35,803 nt of DNA from Candidatus Saccharimonadota bacterium (GCA_028289015.1 JAQGHC010000023.1:1-35803), one strand, 5' to 3'; shown: positions 15,334 to 23,004, counted from the stretch's first letter. Numbers and translations are program-made. Notes: generated by a model not told the origin, from the letters alone.

Positions 15334-17031
15334 CTATATTTCGCCAGGAGTTTCCGTGGGCGAAGCGGCGTGAAGTGGACGCTCTTTTAGTAACGTCACC
15401 AGGATCAACGCACCAAGCATCATGATTGACGTGACGATAAAAATGGCATGTAAACTCTGCGAAAATGCATTCACGATTTTATTACCATAGGCCTTTTGAT
15501 TAGCAGTAAACTCATTTTGCAGCTTATCTTTCACTGTTATTGGAATAGAGATACTAGCCATATTTTTCGTAAACCCATCGTCAATTTTTTCCTTAGTCGT
15601 TGGCATATTTAGTGTAAGTAACGTATTGACGTCGTTCGGGTCTGAGAGAATTTGACTAGCGACTGGTGATTGCTTAAGTGACTGAACATATGCATCCTTA
15701 TTCATATCACCAAGATTACTAGTAATTCCGAGTGTCAGCATGCTACCAAAGACCGCCACGCCTATCGTTGAGCCGAGCCCTCGGAATAACTGACTCGAAC
15801 TGGTCGCCATGCCAATATCTTTCTGCTCGAACTCATTTTGAATCGCAATATTCAACAGTGGCATAGCTGCGCCGATACCAGCGCCGACAAAGAAAATTAT
15901 AATTGCCTGTTGAAGGAATTGACTGGTTGGCGTTAACGTAGCCAATAACCCGATCGCTACTGTCGCAACGATAAAGCCACCAACCATGAAACGTTTGTAC
16001 TTACCGTATTTAGAAACCAACTGACCGGTCGTAATACTAACTATCATCAGTCCGGCAATCATCGGAAGCAACATCAATCCCGAAGTAGTCGGACCCGCGC
16101 CATAGACTTGTTGATTAAACTGCGTCAGATACATAATCGATCCAAGCATTGCCGCGCCGACGAACACCGCTATACCGGAAAGTAGTAAAAAATTACGATT
16201 TTTGAAAAACTTTAAGTTAAGAATCGGCTCTTTGGAGCGACGCTCGACATAGATAAACGCAGCGGTTGAAAGCGCAACGATAGCCGCCATGATAATGCGC
16301 AGGGTCGTCAAACTCATTCCAGTGCTGCTTAATAAATCAGCGAAAATCTTATCTGTGTTATCAACTGCCAAAACAAGTGTCGCAAGTGCCACGGCCAACA
16401 GGCTGGCGCCGATATAATCGACACGTGGCTTTTTCTCATGCTTTAGTGACGGGCAATAAATAGCAATAACTACAAACGCGGCAATACCAATAGGGACATT
16501 GATAAAGAAGGTCCATCGCCAATCAGTTACCATTCCGAGGAACTGATGAGATTCTGTTAAAAATCCACCCAACAACGGACCAACAACTGACGAGACGCCA
16601 AACACGGCACCAATCATTCCCTGCCACCTGCCACGTTCTCGCGCCGCAAATAAGTCACCGATAATCGTGAAGGCATTTGCCGTAATAATACCACCGCCGA
16701 TACCCTGAACGGCGCGCCAGATAATAAGTTGGTTAATATCAGCAGCCATCCCACTAAATAAAGAAGCGACTGCAAAGATCGTGACACCGATAAGCAATAA
16801 TAGTCGACGCCCGAACATGTCCGACAACTTACCTGCAATCGGCGTCGTAATCGTCGTCGTAATCAAATATGCCGTGACTACCCAGCTAAGTGCAGAATAA
16901 GCATCGAACTCCTCGACAATCTTACCGAGGGCCGTTGAAATAATCGTCTGGTCAAGCGCTACCAAAAATAGACTCGCCATGACGGAAATCATAATAATAA
17001 TTTTTTTGCGCAAACTTAAATGGTGGTTCAT
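15334..17031 (-). CDS. DHA2-family (EmrB/QacA type) multidrug efflux MFS transporter
   Basis: This encodes 565 aa with about 14 membrane helices. MFS/DHA2 motifs are clear: motif D1 LDQTIISTALGKIVEEF (about 26-42), motif A GKLSDMFGRRLLLLIGV (about 66-82), and motif C-type GVSSVVGPLLGGFLTE (about 146-161). A large extracytoplasmic loop near residues 440-515 (SNLGDMNKDAYVQSLKQSPV onward) is typical between TM13 and TM14. Such pumps export cationic dyes and drugs by H+ antiport. It follows the AbrB-like gene by 24 bases, so the pump is probably in one transcript with, and under the control of, that protein. GGAAAG lies 13 bases before the ATG. Confidence 0.92.
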   Translation of the reverse strand: MNHHLSLRKKIIIMISVMASLFLVALDQTIISTALGKIVEEFDAYSALSWVVTAYLITTTITTPIAGKLSDMFGRRLLLLIGVTIFAVASLFSGMAADINQLIIWRAVQGIGGGIITANAFTIIGDLFAARERGRWQGMIGAVFGVSSVVGPLLGGFLTESHQFLGMVTDWRWTFFINVPIGIAAFVVIAIYCPSLKHEKKPRVDYIGASLLAVALATLVLAVDNTDKIFADLLSSTGMSLTTLRIIMAAIVALSTAAFIYVERRSKEPILNLKFFKNRNFLLLSGIAVFVGAAMLGSIMYLTQFNQQVYGAGPTTSGLMLLPMIAGLMIVSITTGQLVSKYGKYKRFMVGGFIVATVAIGLLATLTPTSQFLQQAIIIFFVGAGIGAAMPLLNIAIQNEFEQKDIGMATSSSQLFRGLGSTIGVAVFGSMLTLGITSNLGDMNKDAYVQSLKQSPVASQILSDPNDVNTLLTLNMPTTKEKIDDGFTKNMASISIPITVKDKLQNEFTANQKAYGNKIVNAFSQSLHAIFIVTSIMMLGALILVTLLKERPLHAASPTETPGEI

Positions 17032-17055
17032 GCGTTTATGTCCGCTTTCCTACTA

Positions 17056-17289
17056 TTACTTTTGTGTATGAAGAACGTCTTTGTAGACTTCTATATTGTC
17101 GCTCAGCTGTTCGATGATCGAACGGAGCTGTTCTTCTTGGATCAAACCGACCCACTTGCCTTGTTTTGATCCGACAACATATAAACGGTCACCTGGTTCG
17201 ATGCCAATAATTTCACGCGCTTCAGCTGGTATGACTACTTGGCCCTTTGTTCCTACTGTTGCTGTTCCATATAATTTCTTGTCGTGCAT
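17056..17289 (-). CDS. AbrB/MazE/SpoVT-type DNA-binding protein
   Basis: This encodes 77 aa. The swapped-hairpin AbrB fold is recognisable: LYGTATVGTKGQVVIPAEAR, then IIGIEPGDRLYVVGSKQGKW (about residues 5-45). A helical tail follows (EEQLRSIIEQLSDNIEVYKD), probably for dimerisation. No toxin gene is adjacent, so an antitoxin role is unlikely. It is the first gene of an operon with the DHA2 efflux pump, which suggests a local regulator of that pump. Three GTATG repeats at a 9-bp period overlap its -35 box and are a good candidate for autoregulation. Confidence 0.88.
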   Translation of the reverse strand: MHDKKLYGTATVGTKGQVVIPAEAREIIGIEPGDRLYVVGSKQGKWVGLIQEEQLRSIIEQLSDNIEVYKDVLHTQK

Positions 17290-17325
17290 CTTTTACTCCA
17301 GAATGGTTAGTGCTTTTCTATCACC

Positions 17326-17360
17326 AGTCTACTATTTGTATGAAAAGTATGTCAAGTATG
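17326..17360 (-). promoter_or_regulatory. Promoter with triple GTATG operator upstream of the abrB-like/efflux operon
   Basis: The plus strand reads GTATGaaaaGTATGtcaaGTATG (17338-17360), three copies at exactly 9-bp period. On the minus strand TTGACA (17350-17355) is embedded in the repeats, and TAGACT (17326-17331) follows after 18 bases. Protein bound here would cover the -35 element. Confidence 0.5.
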
Positions 17361-17373
17361 ACAGTTGCCTAAT

Positions 17374-17405
17374 ATAAAAAACACCCCGGTGCCTTGAGGT
17401 GTTTT
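17374..17405 (-). terminator. Terminator of the small 17.4-17.6 kb transcription unit
   Basis: On the minus strand AAAACACC-tcaaggcaccgg-GGTGTTTT is followed by TTATATT. It isolates the small unit from the abrB promoter just downstream. Confidence 0.6.
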
Positions 17406-17419
17406 ACTTTTTGATGAAA

Positions 17420-17544
17420 TCAGTTTAATGATTTCGGGGTGAACACACGTTCTAATGTGCGATATACAGTTGCCATTCGGCAGGCACCACATCCACTGCA
17501 ATCTTTTTGCTTCGTGATGAAACAAAAGTGATAGCTATAGGCAT
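17420..17544 (-). CDS. Candidate small Cys-rich protein, possibly split by a -1 frameshift
   Basis: This was not in the ORF track. From the ATG at 17544 (AAGGAG upstream) a frame reads MPIAITFVSSRSKK and on to a stop at 17452 (30 aa in all). The -1 frame over the same bases is better protein-like and runs on to a stop at 17420: DCSGCGACRMATVYRTLERV then FTPKSLN. That frame has no start codon of its own. At 17503-17509 the minus strand reads C-AAA-AAG; a -1 slip there would give an approximately 41-aa protein with a CxxCGxC motif, which suggests metal binding. Alternatives are a single-base error, a decayed gene, or a non-coding RNA. It has its own promoter and terminator. Confidence 0.4.
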
Positions 17545-17574
17545 GGGTTTTTTGTACTCCTTGTACTACGTACA

Positions 17575-17627
17575 GCCTTGCGTGCTTCGACCTTTAAATT
17601 AAAATTTTCGTGTTTTTGACGCAAGGC
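17575..17627 (-). other. Leader hairpin in the small transcription unit
   Basis: GCCTTGCGT and ACGCAAGGC are a perfect 9-bp inverted repeat with a 35-base loop, placed at the 5' end of the predicted minus-strand transcript. The following GTACGTAGTACAAGGAGTAC could place the AAGGAG in a competing small stem. Confidence 0.4.
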
Positions 17628-17636
17628 ACATCATCT

Positions 17637-17665
17637 ATAGTACCAGTCGAATGCTGGGTCGTCAA
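17637..17665 (-). promoter_or_regulatory. Strong sigma-70-type promoter of the small transcription unit
   Basis: TTGACG (17660-17665) and TACTAT (17637-17642) on the minus strand are exactly 17 bases apart. The predicted start is near 17630. A TGATA-TT-TATCA inverted repeat lies just upstream at 17674-17685. Confidence 0.6.
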
Positions 17666-17701
17666 GATATGCATGATATTTATCACGCTCTTGTTTATAT
17701 A

Positions 17702-18625
17702 TTAAAGGACTTTAAACCGCTTGGCAAGTAGATAAACGGCGATAGTAATGATAACTGTAAATATTACAATATTCGTATACATCCAGGCTTCATCCTGAAA
17801 AGGCAGCGGCACATTCATGCCATACATGCCGTAAAATACATTCGGCAACGTAATCATAACCGTTAATACGGTTAACGTCTTCATGCGCTGGTTGAGTACG
17901 TTATTTGCAATCGTCCCATACGCATTACGGATGCTTGTGACTGTCTGATTGTGCCGTTCAATCGAGACAAGCAGCTGGCGGATATATAACATAATATCGT
18001 CAATCGCCTCTTTATCGCCTTTATCCTGCACCGTTTCACGTAATCGTTCAGCCACTACCAGCATACCGCTAAGATTCATACGATATTCATTAAGGTTGTC
18101 TTCTACGGTAACGAAAGCAATAAAATCTTGATTCGTCACCTCATGCGTACGCAAGCGACGACCCGTATTGAAGATATACCTGGCCGTGCGCTGCAATAAA
18201 TCTTCATACTCACTGACGACGGTCGCAAATAAACCTAATAATAGACTGGTGGTCGTCGCACCCTGCTGCGCTGTCAAAACTGGGGTAGCCAGTTTGTAGT
18301 CTGTCAAAGATGCGATAGATACGTTTGCAAATACCGTTCCTTTTACTGCTAGTAAGACAGGCGTAGTGACGACTTGGCCATGCTTGCCGCGCTGCGCTGT
18401 GCGCACAAAGACATACAGGTCATCATCGTGCGCTTCGACGCGCGGAAGCTCATTAATGTCGAGCACGTCACGTAGTACATTAAAATTCATACCATAAGTG
18501 TTTGATAATAGACGCAAATCCGTCTCATCAACACCTTCACCATGGATCCAAACATTCTCGCCAGGAGGTGTCGTTACCTGCTGGTACGCTTCACCGTCGC
18601 TGCGTTTGACATAATACTTTAACAT
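17702..18625 (-). CDS. CorA-family divalent metal (Mg2+) transporter
   Basis: This encodes 307 aa. A soluble N-terminal α/β domain (about 1-150) is followed by long stalk helices (about 150-245). Two C-terminal helices carry the ion-selectivity motif: NVFYGMYGMNVPLPF (GMN at about 265) between TM1 and TM2. The final helix NIVIFTVIITIAVYLLAKRF ends in basic residues, as in other CorA proteins. CorA homopentamers conduct Mg2+ and sometimes Co2+/Ni2+ down the membrane potential. The ATG at 18625 lies eight bases after TATACT with no Shine-Dalgarno, so leaderless or near-leaderless transcription is likely. Confidence 0.93.
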   Translation of the reverse strand: MLKYYVKRSDGEAYQQVTTPPGENVWIHGEGVDETDLRLLSNTYGMNFNVLRDVLDINELPRVEAHDDDLYVFVRTAQRGKHGQVVTTPVLLAVKGTVFANVSIASLTDYKLATPVLTAQQGATTTSLLLGLFATVVSEYEDLLQRTARYIFNTGRRLRTHEVTNQDFIAFVTVEDNLNEYRMNLSGMLVVAERLRETVQDKGDKEAIDDIMLYIRQLLVSIERHNQTVTSIRNAYGTIANNVLNQRMKTLTVLTVMITLPNVFYGMYGMNVPLPFQDEAWMYTNIVIFTVIITIAVYLLAKRFKVL

Positions 18626-18679
18626 ACATAAGCAGTATAGCGCGTTTTCAAACCTTTGACTACGCTAATGCAAGGGTCG

Positions 18680-18708
18680 AAAAAAGCGGTAAAGTCATCT
18701 TTACCGCT
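18680..18708 (-). terminator. Terminator after the 56-aa gene
   Basis: On the minus strand AGCGGTAAAG-atga-CTTTACCGCT is followed by TTTTT. This is a 10-bp perfect stem with a U tract, about 55 bases past the stop of the 56-aa gene and upstream of corA. Confidence 0.8.
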
Positions 18709-18762
18709 ACGCTAAAATTACTCTCAATCCTCGCAGTATCGATAGTATTATATTAAGGCGCC

Positions 18763-18933
18763 CTAGTGTGCTTTCATAATCCTTGTCGTACCGAACATGC
18801 GAAGCGATAACGTCGGCATACTAATAGTTTTGCTATCGCGATGCTTGACATTCAACTCAGGATATTTCTGCATCTTCTTTGTTAAAAACGTGTGAATACG
18901 CTGATCTAGCTCTTGATCATTATAATTTGTCAT
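18763..18933 (-). CDS. 56-aa protein, paralog of the 60-aa protein at 30159 (not in ORF track)
   Basis: Read from ATG 18933 the product begins MTNYNDQELDQRIHTFLTKK, continues MQKYPELNVKHRD and ends in RIMKAH. GGAGGGG lies upstream of the ATG. It shares with the 60-aa protein at 30159-30341 the pattern x-ELD-x-x-I-x-x-F-x-x-[KR]K-x-x-KYPEL, then a basic stretch and a C-terminal Met-rich segment. I do not recognise the family. It has its own terminator. A long leader of about 100 bases contains or follows a Crp-like site, as with its paralog. TAAAAT preceded by TGAACA is an alternative promoter closer to the gene. Confidence 0.72.
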   Translation of the reverse strand: MTNYNDQELDQRIHTFLTKKMQKYPELNVKHRDSKTISMPTLSLRMFGTTRIMKAH

Positions 18934-19026
18934 CTTGCACCCCTCCAGCTTAATAATTTCATTTTACCCCCCACAAATTCTCTGTTCAGTGGTTAATAAC
19001 TACTATACTAGTCATGGTTCGCAAGC

Positions 19027-19067
19027 AATGTAATCAAACTTACATGTAACCTGTTATAATTTTCACA
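19027..19067. promoter_or_regulatory. Crp-like operator S2 between the 56-aa gene and the crp/fnr-like gene
   Basis: TGTTATAATTTTCACA (19052-19067; minus strand TGTGAAAATTATAACA) matches TGTRA-N6-TYACA. On the minus strand TACATT (19027-19032) follows after 19 bases and could be the -10 of the 56-aa gene. On the plus strand TATGAT (19083-19088) before the regulator gene follows after 15 bases, which would allow autoregulation. The 33 bases around it closely match the region upstream of the 60-aa paralog. Confidence 0.5.
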
Positions 19068-19115
19068 TTTTACTTTTCGTAGTATGATAGAAAGAGGTAA
19101 GAGAGTATAAAAATT

Positions 19116-19781
19116 ATGGATAACCTGTTACACAGCATACAATCCCACACGTTGACGCGCTTTGTAAAAAAAGGCTCTATTTTACTTTATCAAGGTGAAA
19201 TCCCTCGAACGGCCTTTATTATTCGACGAGGGCTAGTGCGTGTGTACACTATTACTACTTCTGGCGAAGAACGCACCATAGCATTGCACGGCAAAGGAGA
19301 CATCTTCCCTCTGCCGTGGATATTCGGTGAAGTCACTAACACTTTATTCTACTATGAAGCAATGGTAGATTCGGAGCTTGTCACTGCACCAAAAGCTCAT
19401 ATTCTTGAAGCGGTCGCAAACGACCCTGCACTTACTGCGGCCATTTTGAAATTTAGCATTAATGAGTATACCGCCCTGTTGCTGCGCATCACCGCGCTTG
19501 AACAATCCCGTGCAGCCGAAAAGATCGGCCTCACGCTATACTATCTGATTTTTCGCCATAGTATCGAAAAAACACCCGGCCTATTTACAATTGACATTAA
19601 AATGACTCAATCAATGATCGCTAGCCTTGTCGGCCTGACACGCGAAAGCACGGCGGTTAATCTCAAACTACTTAAGAAAAAAGGTATTATTCAATACAGT
19701 AAATTTACGTATGTTATCGATAAGGCAAAACTTGAACGTTTTGTCGGTGAAGACACCTTCAAAGACCTGACGCTTAAATAA
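19116..19781 (+). CDS. Crp/Fnr-family transcriptional regulator
   Basis: This encodes 221 aa. An N-terminal cyclic-nucleotide-binding-type β-barrel spans about 10-110 (VKKGSILLYQGEIPRTAFII, RRGLVRVYTITTSGEERTIA). The dimerisation helix is about 112-140. A C-terminal winged helix spans about 150-220, with recognition helix LVGLTRESTAVNLKLLKKKG. Aligned to E. coli CRP, the recognition Arg180 and Glu181 are kept (TRES) but Arg185 is Val. The phosphate cassette GE-x-RSA is not preserved (FGEVTNTLFYYEA has no Arg), so cAMP binding is unlikely. There are no cysteines, so it is not an FNR-type Fe-S sensor. It converges with a receiver gene. TATGAT at 19083 and GAGGTAAGAGAG lie upstream. Confidence 0.9.
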   Translation: MDNLLHSIQSHTLTRFVKKGSILLYQGEIPRTAFIIRRGLVRVYTITTSGEERTIALHGKGDIFPLPWIFGEVTNTLFYYEAMVDSELVTAPKAHILEAVANDPALTAAILKFSINEYTALLLRITALEQSRAAEKIGLTLYYLIFRHSIEKTPGLFTIDIKMTQSMIASLVGLTRESTAVNLKLLKKKGIIQYSKFTYVIDKAKLERFVGEDTFKDLTLK

Positions 19782-19785
19782 TATC

Positions 19786-20169
19786 TTATTTCTTAATAGC
19801 TATCGAGTCTTCAACGATTCGAATTAATTCTTTTGGCGATGCCCGCGCCTTTAAGACGTACCTCTGCGCGCCAAACTCGTATGCTTCGTCAATCTCTTGC
19901 TGTAAATCGTAGTTGCTGAATACAATGATCTCTACGTTCTTATGTTGTGTTTTTGGTTTGTATGCCTTTAAAAACCCGACACCGTCAAGCGTTGGCATAC
20001 GTAAATCCAGAAAGATGATATCGGGCTCTTCCTGCGTGGTCAGAATTAACGCCTCTTTGCCGTTAAATGCCGTGCGCACCCTGTAGCCAGCCGTACTCAG
20101 AATAGTGACATATGCCTGATTGAGCGCGGCGTCGTCTTCAATGATAAGAATACTCGGTTGTTTTTTCAT
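19786..20169 (-). CDS. Stand-alone receiver-domain response regulator
   Basis: This is a single REC domain of 127 aa with no output domain. The acidic pocket is IIEDDAAL (about 8-15), the phospho-acceptor lies in IIFLDLRMPTLDG (Asp about 57), and the switch residues are the Ser of IVFSNYDL and the Lys of YVLKARASPKEL. It is very similar to the REC protein at 30550-30939 (shared DIIFLDLRMP, IIVFSNYD and RYVLKA.ASPKEL), so the two are paralogs. No kinase gene is adjacent; the nearest are at 21393 and 30974. TAGGGG lies upstream of the ATG. It probably relays phosphate or acts through protein contacts. Confidence 0.93.
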   Translation of the reverse strand: MKKQPSILIIEDDAALNQAYVTILSTAGYRVRTAFNGKEALILTTQEEPDIIFLDLRMPTLDGVGFLKAYKPKTQHKNVEIIVFSNYDLQQEIDEAYEFGAQRYVLKARASPKELIRIVEDSIAIKK

Positions 20170-20334
20170 TTTACTACCCCTATCACTTATTGGACGATGA
20201 TGAATCCTAGTCGACTCGCAGGATTAGCAACGAATAAATATAATTGTGAGTTACTAAGTACTTCAGGCTTAATTTTATTTTACATACATCATTGCAGTTC
20301 GGCATCCAGTATAATCTGATTTGATTTGATGAAA

Positions 20335-20378
20335 ATACCATGAAAAAGAGGCCATAATTGACCTCTTTTTCATGGTAT
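20335..20378 (-). terminator. Long-stem terminator after GlsB/YeaQ copy 1
   Basis: ATACCATGAAAAAGAGG pairs perfectly with CCTCTTTTTCATGGTAT (17 bp, 10-base loop). TTTTC follows on the minus strand. Confidence 0.7.
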
Positions 20379-20388
20379 GTCATATAAA

Positions 20389-20658
20389 TTACGCTTTGAT
20401 ACCACGACCGCTAGTAGCAGCCTTAACGATAGCAAGTAAGATAACTGCACCGAGAATAGCGACCAGTAAACTGCCTATATTAAAGCCTTCAACTTCGTTG
20501 CCGGTTAACATACGAACTACAAAACCACCGATAAATGCACCGATAATACCAACGATGATATTTGCCATTGCGCCCATTTGAGCATCGGTTTTCATTATTT
20601 TTGATGCGATCCATCCAGCTAATGCGCCAAACAAAATCCATAGTACTATATCTAACAT
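20389..20658 (-). CDS. GlsB/YeaQ/YmgE family stress-response membrane protein (copy 1)
   Basis: This encodes 89 aa with three membrane helices. The family signature is visible: [20 protein letters not shown] (about 7-26), [20 protein letters not shown] (about 28-47) and [20 protein letters not shown] near the end. Members are small, Gly-rich inner-membrane proteins induced by stress; E. coli YmgE/YeaQ are examples, and the mechanism is unknown. The paralog at 34925 shares nearly the whole sequence. AGGAGGAAACA precedes the ATG, the strongest ribosome site in the region. The promoter carries TATGAT and a Crp-like site 21 bases upstream of it, the same geometry as at the paralog. Confidence 0.93.
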   Translation of the reverse strand: MLDIVLWILFGALAGWIASKIMKTDAQMGAMANIIVGIIGAFIGGFVVRMLTGNEVEGFNIGSLLVAILGAVILLAIVKAATSGRGIKA

Positions 20659-20696
20659 TGTTTCCTCCTTATTTAACGTACCTTAGGTACATAGAT

Positions 20697-20739
20697 ATCA
20701 TATACGCTCCATTGTTCGTCAGCTGTGAAATAAATTACA
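20697..20739 (-). promoter_or_regulatory. GlsB/YeaQ-1 promoter with Crp-like operator S3
   Basis: The site TGTGAAATAAATTACA (20724-20739) is a full match to TGTRA-N6-TYACA. TATGAT (20697-20702, minus strand) follows after 21 bases. The predicted start near 20690 places the site centre at about -41.5. Confidence 0.6.
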
Positions 20740-20746
20740 AAAAAAC

Positions 20747-21136
20747 TTATTTCTTTTTCGCAAGTGTATAACTAAAGCTGATTTTCTTGACGTCGTCTGC
20801 GCTAGCCTCAAGGGATTCAATCATAAAGATGATGGCGACTTCTATAAATATTACTGCATCCAGTAGGCTGATCGCATACCAATATGATAAGTGGATTGCA
20901 CTGATAGCAAGCGCTGATGCAAAAGCTGCTAAAAACAGACGAAAATACCCCGACCGGGGCGGACTCGTCACCAATAGCGTTACGAGGACTACAATAAGTG
21001 CGGCGCGCATATACGCATAATAAATCGAGGTTGAGGCCAGCCACATCAATGGCGTATCAGGTTGATATAGACCACTAAAAAGCATGGCACATACAAGAAG
21101 AGTCGTAATGACAATAAGTAGCCTTTTAACACCCAT
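20747..21136 (-). CDS. Four-helix membrane protein, 129 aa, unknown
   Basis: Four predicted helices: about 5-22 (LLIVITTLLVCAMLFSGL), 30-57 (MWLASTSIYYAYMRAALIVVLVTLLVTS), 64-83 (YFRLFLAAFASALAISAIHL) and 86-107 (YAISLLDAVIFIEVAIIFMIE). A short cytoplasmic C-terminus follows with KKISFSYTLAKKK. I do not recognise a family. GGAGAATGAAGT precedes the ATG. The upstream region carries a Crp-like site, and the gene sits immediately beside GlsB/YeaQ copy 1, reading toward it. A stress- or envelope-linked role is therefore plausible but only by context. Confidence 0.7.
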   Translation of the reverse strand: MGVKRLLIVITTLLVCAMLFSGLYQPDTPLMWLASTSIYYAYMRAALIVVLVTLLVTSPPRSGYFRLFLAAFASALAISAIHLSYWYAISLLDAVIFIEVAIIFMIESLEASADDVKKISFSYTLAKKK

Positions 21137-21167
21137 ACTTCATTCTCCGTTAGTTAGTATTATCCCC

Positions 21168-21210
21168 ACCTTAGCAACTTTTCAGCTAATCCTCTGTAAT
21201 TTATTTTACT
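21168..21210 (-). promoter_or_regulatory. Crp-like operator S4 upstream of the 129-aa membrane protein
   Basis: TGTAATTTATTTTACT (21195-21210; minus strand AGTAAAATAAATTACA) resembles S3 closely. A weak -10 (TAAGGT, 21168-21173) lies 21 bases downstream. A better-looking GATAAT nearer the gene would change the geometry. Confidence 0.4.
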
Positions 21211-21392
21211 TTTTTGTGCATTATGCAAACTTCTTCCCCTATGTTGTAAACAGGCATGTCATCATCTGTTAAAAAATAACATTTAATTCTACTGTTGCTA
21301 TTCTATTTGTTTCTTATAAAATATAAGCATATACCGAATTAATCTTCTGCAGTCTCCTATTTGCAATAAAATTCCTAAACAGGAAAATTGTC

Positions 21393-22553
21393 ATGAATCC
21401 ACGTGACGCCCAAGAAATCACAGACACTAAAAATAAATATCAACTATTAGTTGATAGTGTGCAAGATTATGCCATTTTTTTATTAGATTCTTCTGGGTAC
21501 GTAGAAACCTGGAACATCGGTGCAGAGAATATGAATGGATACACCCCTGGCGAAGTAATTGGTCAACATATTTCAATGTTCTACACACCTAACGATATCA
21601 GTGAGGGCAAACCGGAAAAAGAATTATTGCAAACTGCCCAAGAGCTACATATTGAGACTGAAGATTGGAGAGTGAAGAAGGATGACAGCCGATTTTGGGC
21701 AGTTACCACGACGACCGCCCTTTATAGCGAAAGCGGTTCTTTAATCGGTTTTGCTAAGATAACAAAAGATATTACCGATAAAAAACGCAGTAAAAATGCT
21801 TTAATTGCAGCGAACAGACTTTTAAAGCACCAACATGTCGAACTCGAAGCACTAAACAACGTTAAGGACGAGTTTGTGTCACTCGCGTCGCATCAATTGC
21901 GCACACCCGCGACAGGGATAAAACAATTCTTAGGGTTGCTACTGGAGGGCTATGCCGGTCCGCTGACCGAGCAGCAAATGGCATACATCCAGAAAGCATA
22001 CGACAGCAACGAACGTCAGATTGATCTAGTAAACAGCTTGTTGCGTACAGCCCAAATTGACGCCGGTAAAGTTATACTAGACAAATCATTCGTAACCTTA
22101 CGGACAATCATTGATGAAGTCGTAGAAAATATGCGTGAAGTTTTTACTGCAAGGCGCCAGAACGTTGAAGTCCATGAAGCGCAGCCGCTATCAAATATTT
22201 ATATAGACTCAAGCAGAGTGAGAATGATGCTAGAGAACCTTATCGATAACGCCAGTAAATACACTGACAACGACGGCCGTATAGTGATCACTCTTTCAGA
22301 AACGAAAGCATACGTCGATATTAGCATACAGGATACGGGGGTTGGCATGGCAGAGAAGGATTTAAAGCGTATCTTCGATAAATTTAATCGCATACCGAAC
22401 AGACTGTCTGATAATGTTGGCGGAACGGGATTGGGGTTGTACTGGGCGAAGAAAATCGTCGAGCTACACAAGGGAATAATCAAGGTCCGCTCCCAAGAAG
22501 GAGAAGGGACTGAATTTTTAATAAGGTTGCCGAAAGGAGTTATACGTGTTTAA
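21393..22553 (+). CDS. PAS-domain sensor histidine kinase
   Basis: This encodes 386 aa with no membrane helices, so it is cytoplasmic. A PAS domain spans about 12-130 (YAIFLLDSSGYVETWNIGAE, MNGYTPGEVIGQH, then PAC-like LIGFAKITKDITDKK). A short coiled segment leads to HisKA with the H-box SLASHQLRTPATGIKQFLG (phospho-His about 170). The HATPase domain carries the N-box MLENLIDNASKYT, G1 IQDTGVGM and G2 GGTGLGLYWAKKIVELHKG. The DHp/CA half closely matches the kinase at 30974-32131. AACAGGAAAA lies upstream of the ATG. It is coupled to the receiver gene that begins inside its last codons. Confidence 0.93.
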   Translation: MNPRDAQEITDTKNKYQLLVDSVQDYAIFLLDSSGYVETWNIGAENMNGYTPGEVIGQHISMFYTPNDISEGKPEKELLQTAQELHIETEDWRVKKDDSRFWAVTTTTALYSESGSLIGFAKITKDITDKKRSKNALIAANRLLKHQHVELEALNNVKDEFVSLASHQLRTPATGIKQFLGLLLEGYAGPLTEQQMAYIQKAYDSNERQIDLVNSLLRTAQIDAGKVILDKSFVTLRTIIDEVVENMREVFTARRQNVEVHEAQPLSNIYIDSSRVRMMLENLIDNASKYTDNDGRIVITLSETKAYVDISIQDTGVGMAEKDLKRIFDKFNRIPNRLSDNVGGTGLGLYWAKKIVELHKGIIKVRSQEGEGTEFLIRLPKGVIRV

Positions 22554-23004
22554 GTTATTAATTGTTGAAGATGATGCATCAATACGCGAAGCATTTTCTA
22601 TCATATTAAAGCTTAATGATACGTATGACGTGACAACTGCCGACAATGGTCAGGTTGCTTTAGATTTATGCAACGAAAATACCTACAATATCATCCTTCT
22701 CGATATCATGATGCCTATCATGGATGGCCCGACCTTTTTAAAGGAATATTTAAAACTCTATCCGAATGACGTTACTAAAATTATTATTATGAGCAATCTT
22801 TCGTCTGGCAGTGAATTGTCGATATTGCGTGATTATGGCGTCGACAGATTTGTCCTGAAGAGTTCCCTAACCCCGCAAAAACTTATGGACACTGTCGCCG
22901 AGGTTCTTCAACAAAGAAATAAAACTAAGCAGCAAATCAGTCACACGAATGATGACAAGAGCAGCACCGATGAAAACAATGAGCAGTCTGTCGGTAAAGA
23001 TTAA
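22546..23004 (+). CDS. Receiver-domain response regulator with short hydrophilic tail
   Basis: A GTG start at 22546 overlaps the kinase stop codon, with AAAGGAG 7 bases upstream, so translation is coupled. REC spans about 1-122: LLIVEDDASI, the phospho-acceptor in IILLDIMMPIMDG (Asp about 53), KIIIMSNLSSG, and the Lys of RFVLKSSL. The remaining 30 residues (KQQISHTNDDKSSTDENNEQ) are polar and probably disordered, not a DNA-binding domain. It is the obvious cognate partner of the kinase at 21393. Output must be by protein interaction or onward phosphotransfer. Confidence 0.92.
   Translation: MFKLLIVEDDASIREAFSIILKLNDTYDVTTADNGQVALDLCNENTYNIILLDIMMPIMDGPTFLKEYLKLYPNDVTKIIIMSNLSSGSELSILRDYGVDRFVLKSSLTPQKLMDTVAEVLQQRNKTKQQISHTNDDKSSTDENNEQSVGKD

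Noticed and set aside
17056-17289. AbrB/MazE protein as antitoxin of a toxin-antitoxin pair
   Set aside because: No PIN, MazF or other toxin-like gene is adjacent; the partner gene is an efflux pump.
21267-21281. TGTTAAAAAATAACA, a palindrome upstream of the PAS kinase
   Set aside because: Half-sites resemble the Crp-like sites but the spacer is five, not six, and there is no good -10 at the expected distance.
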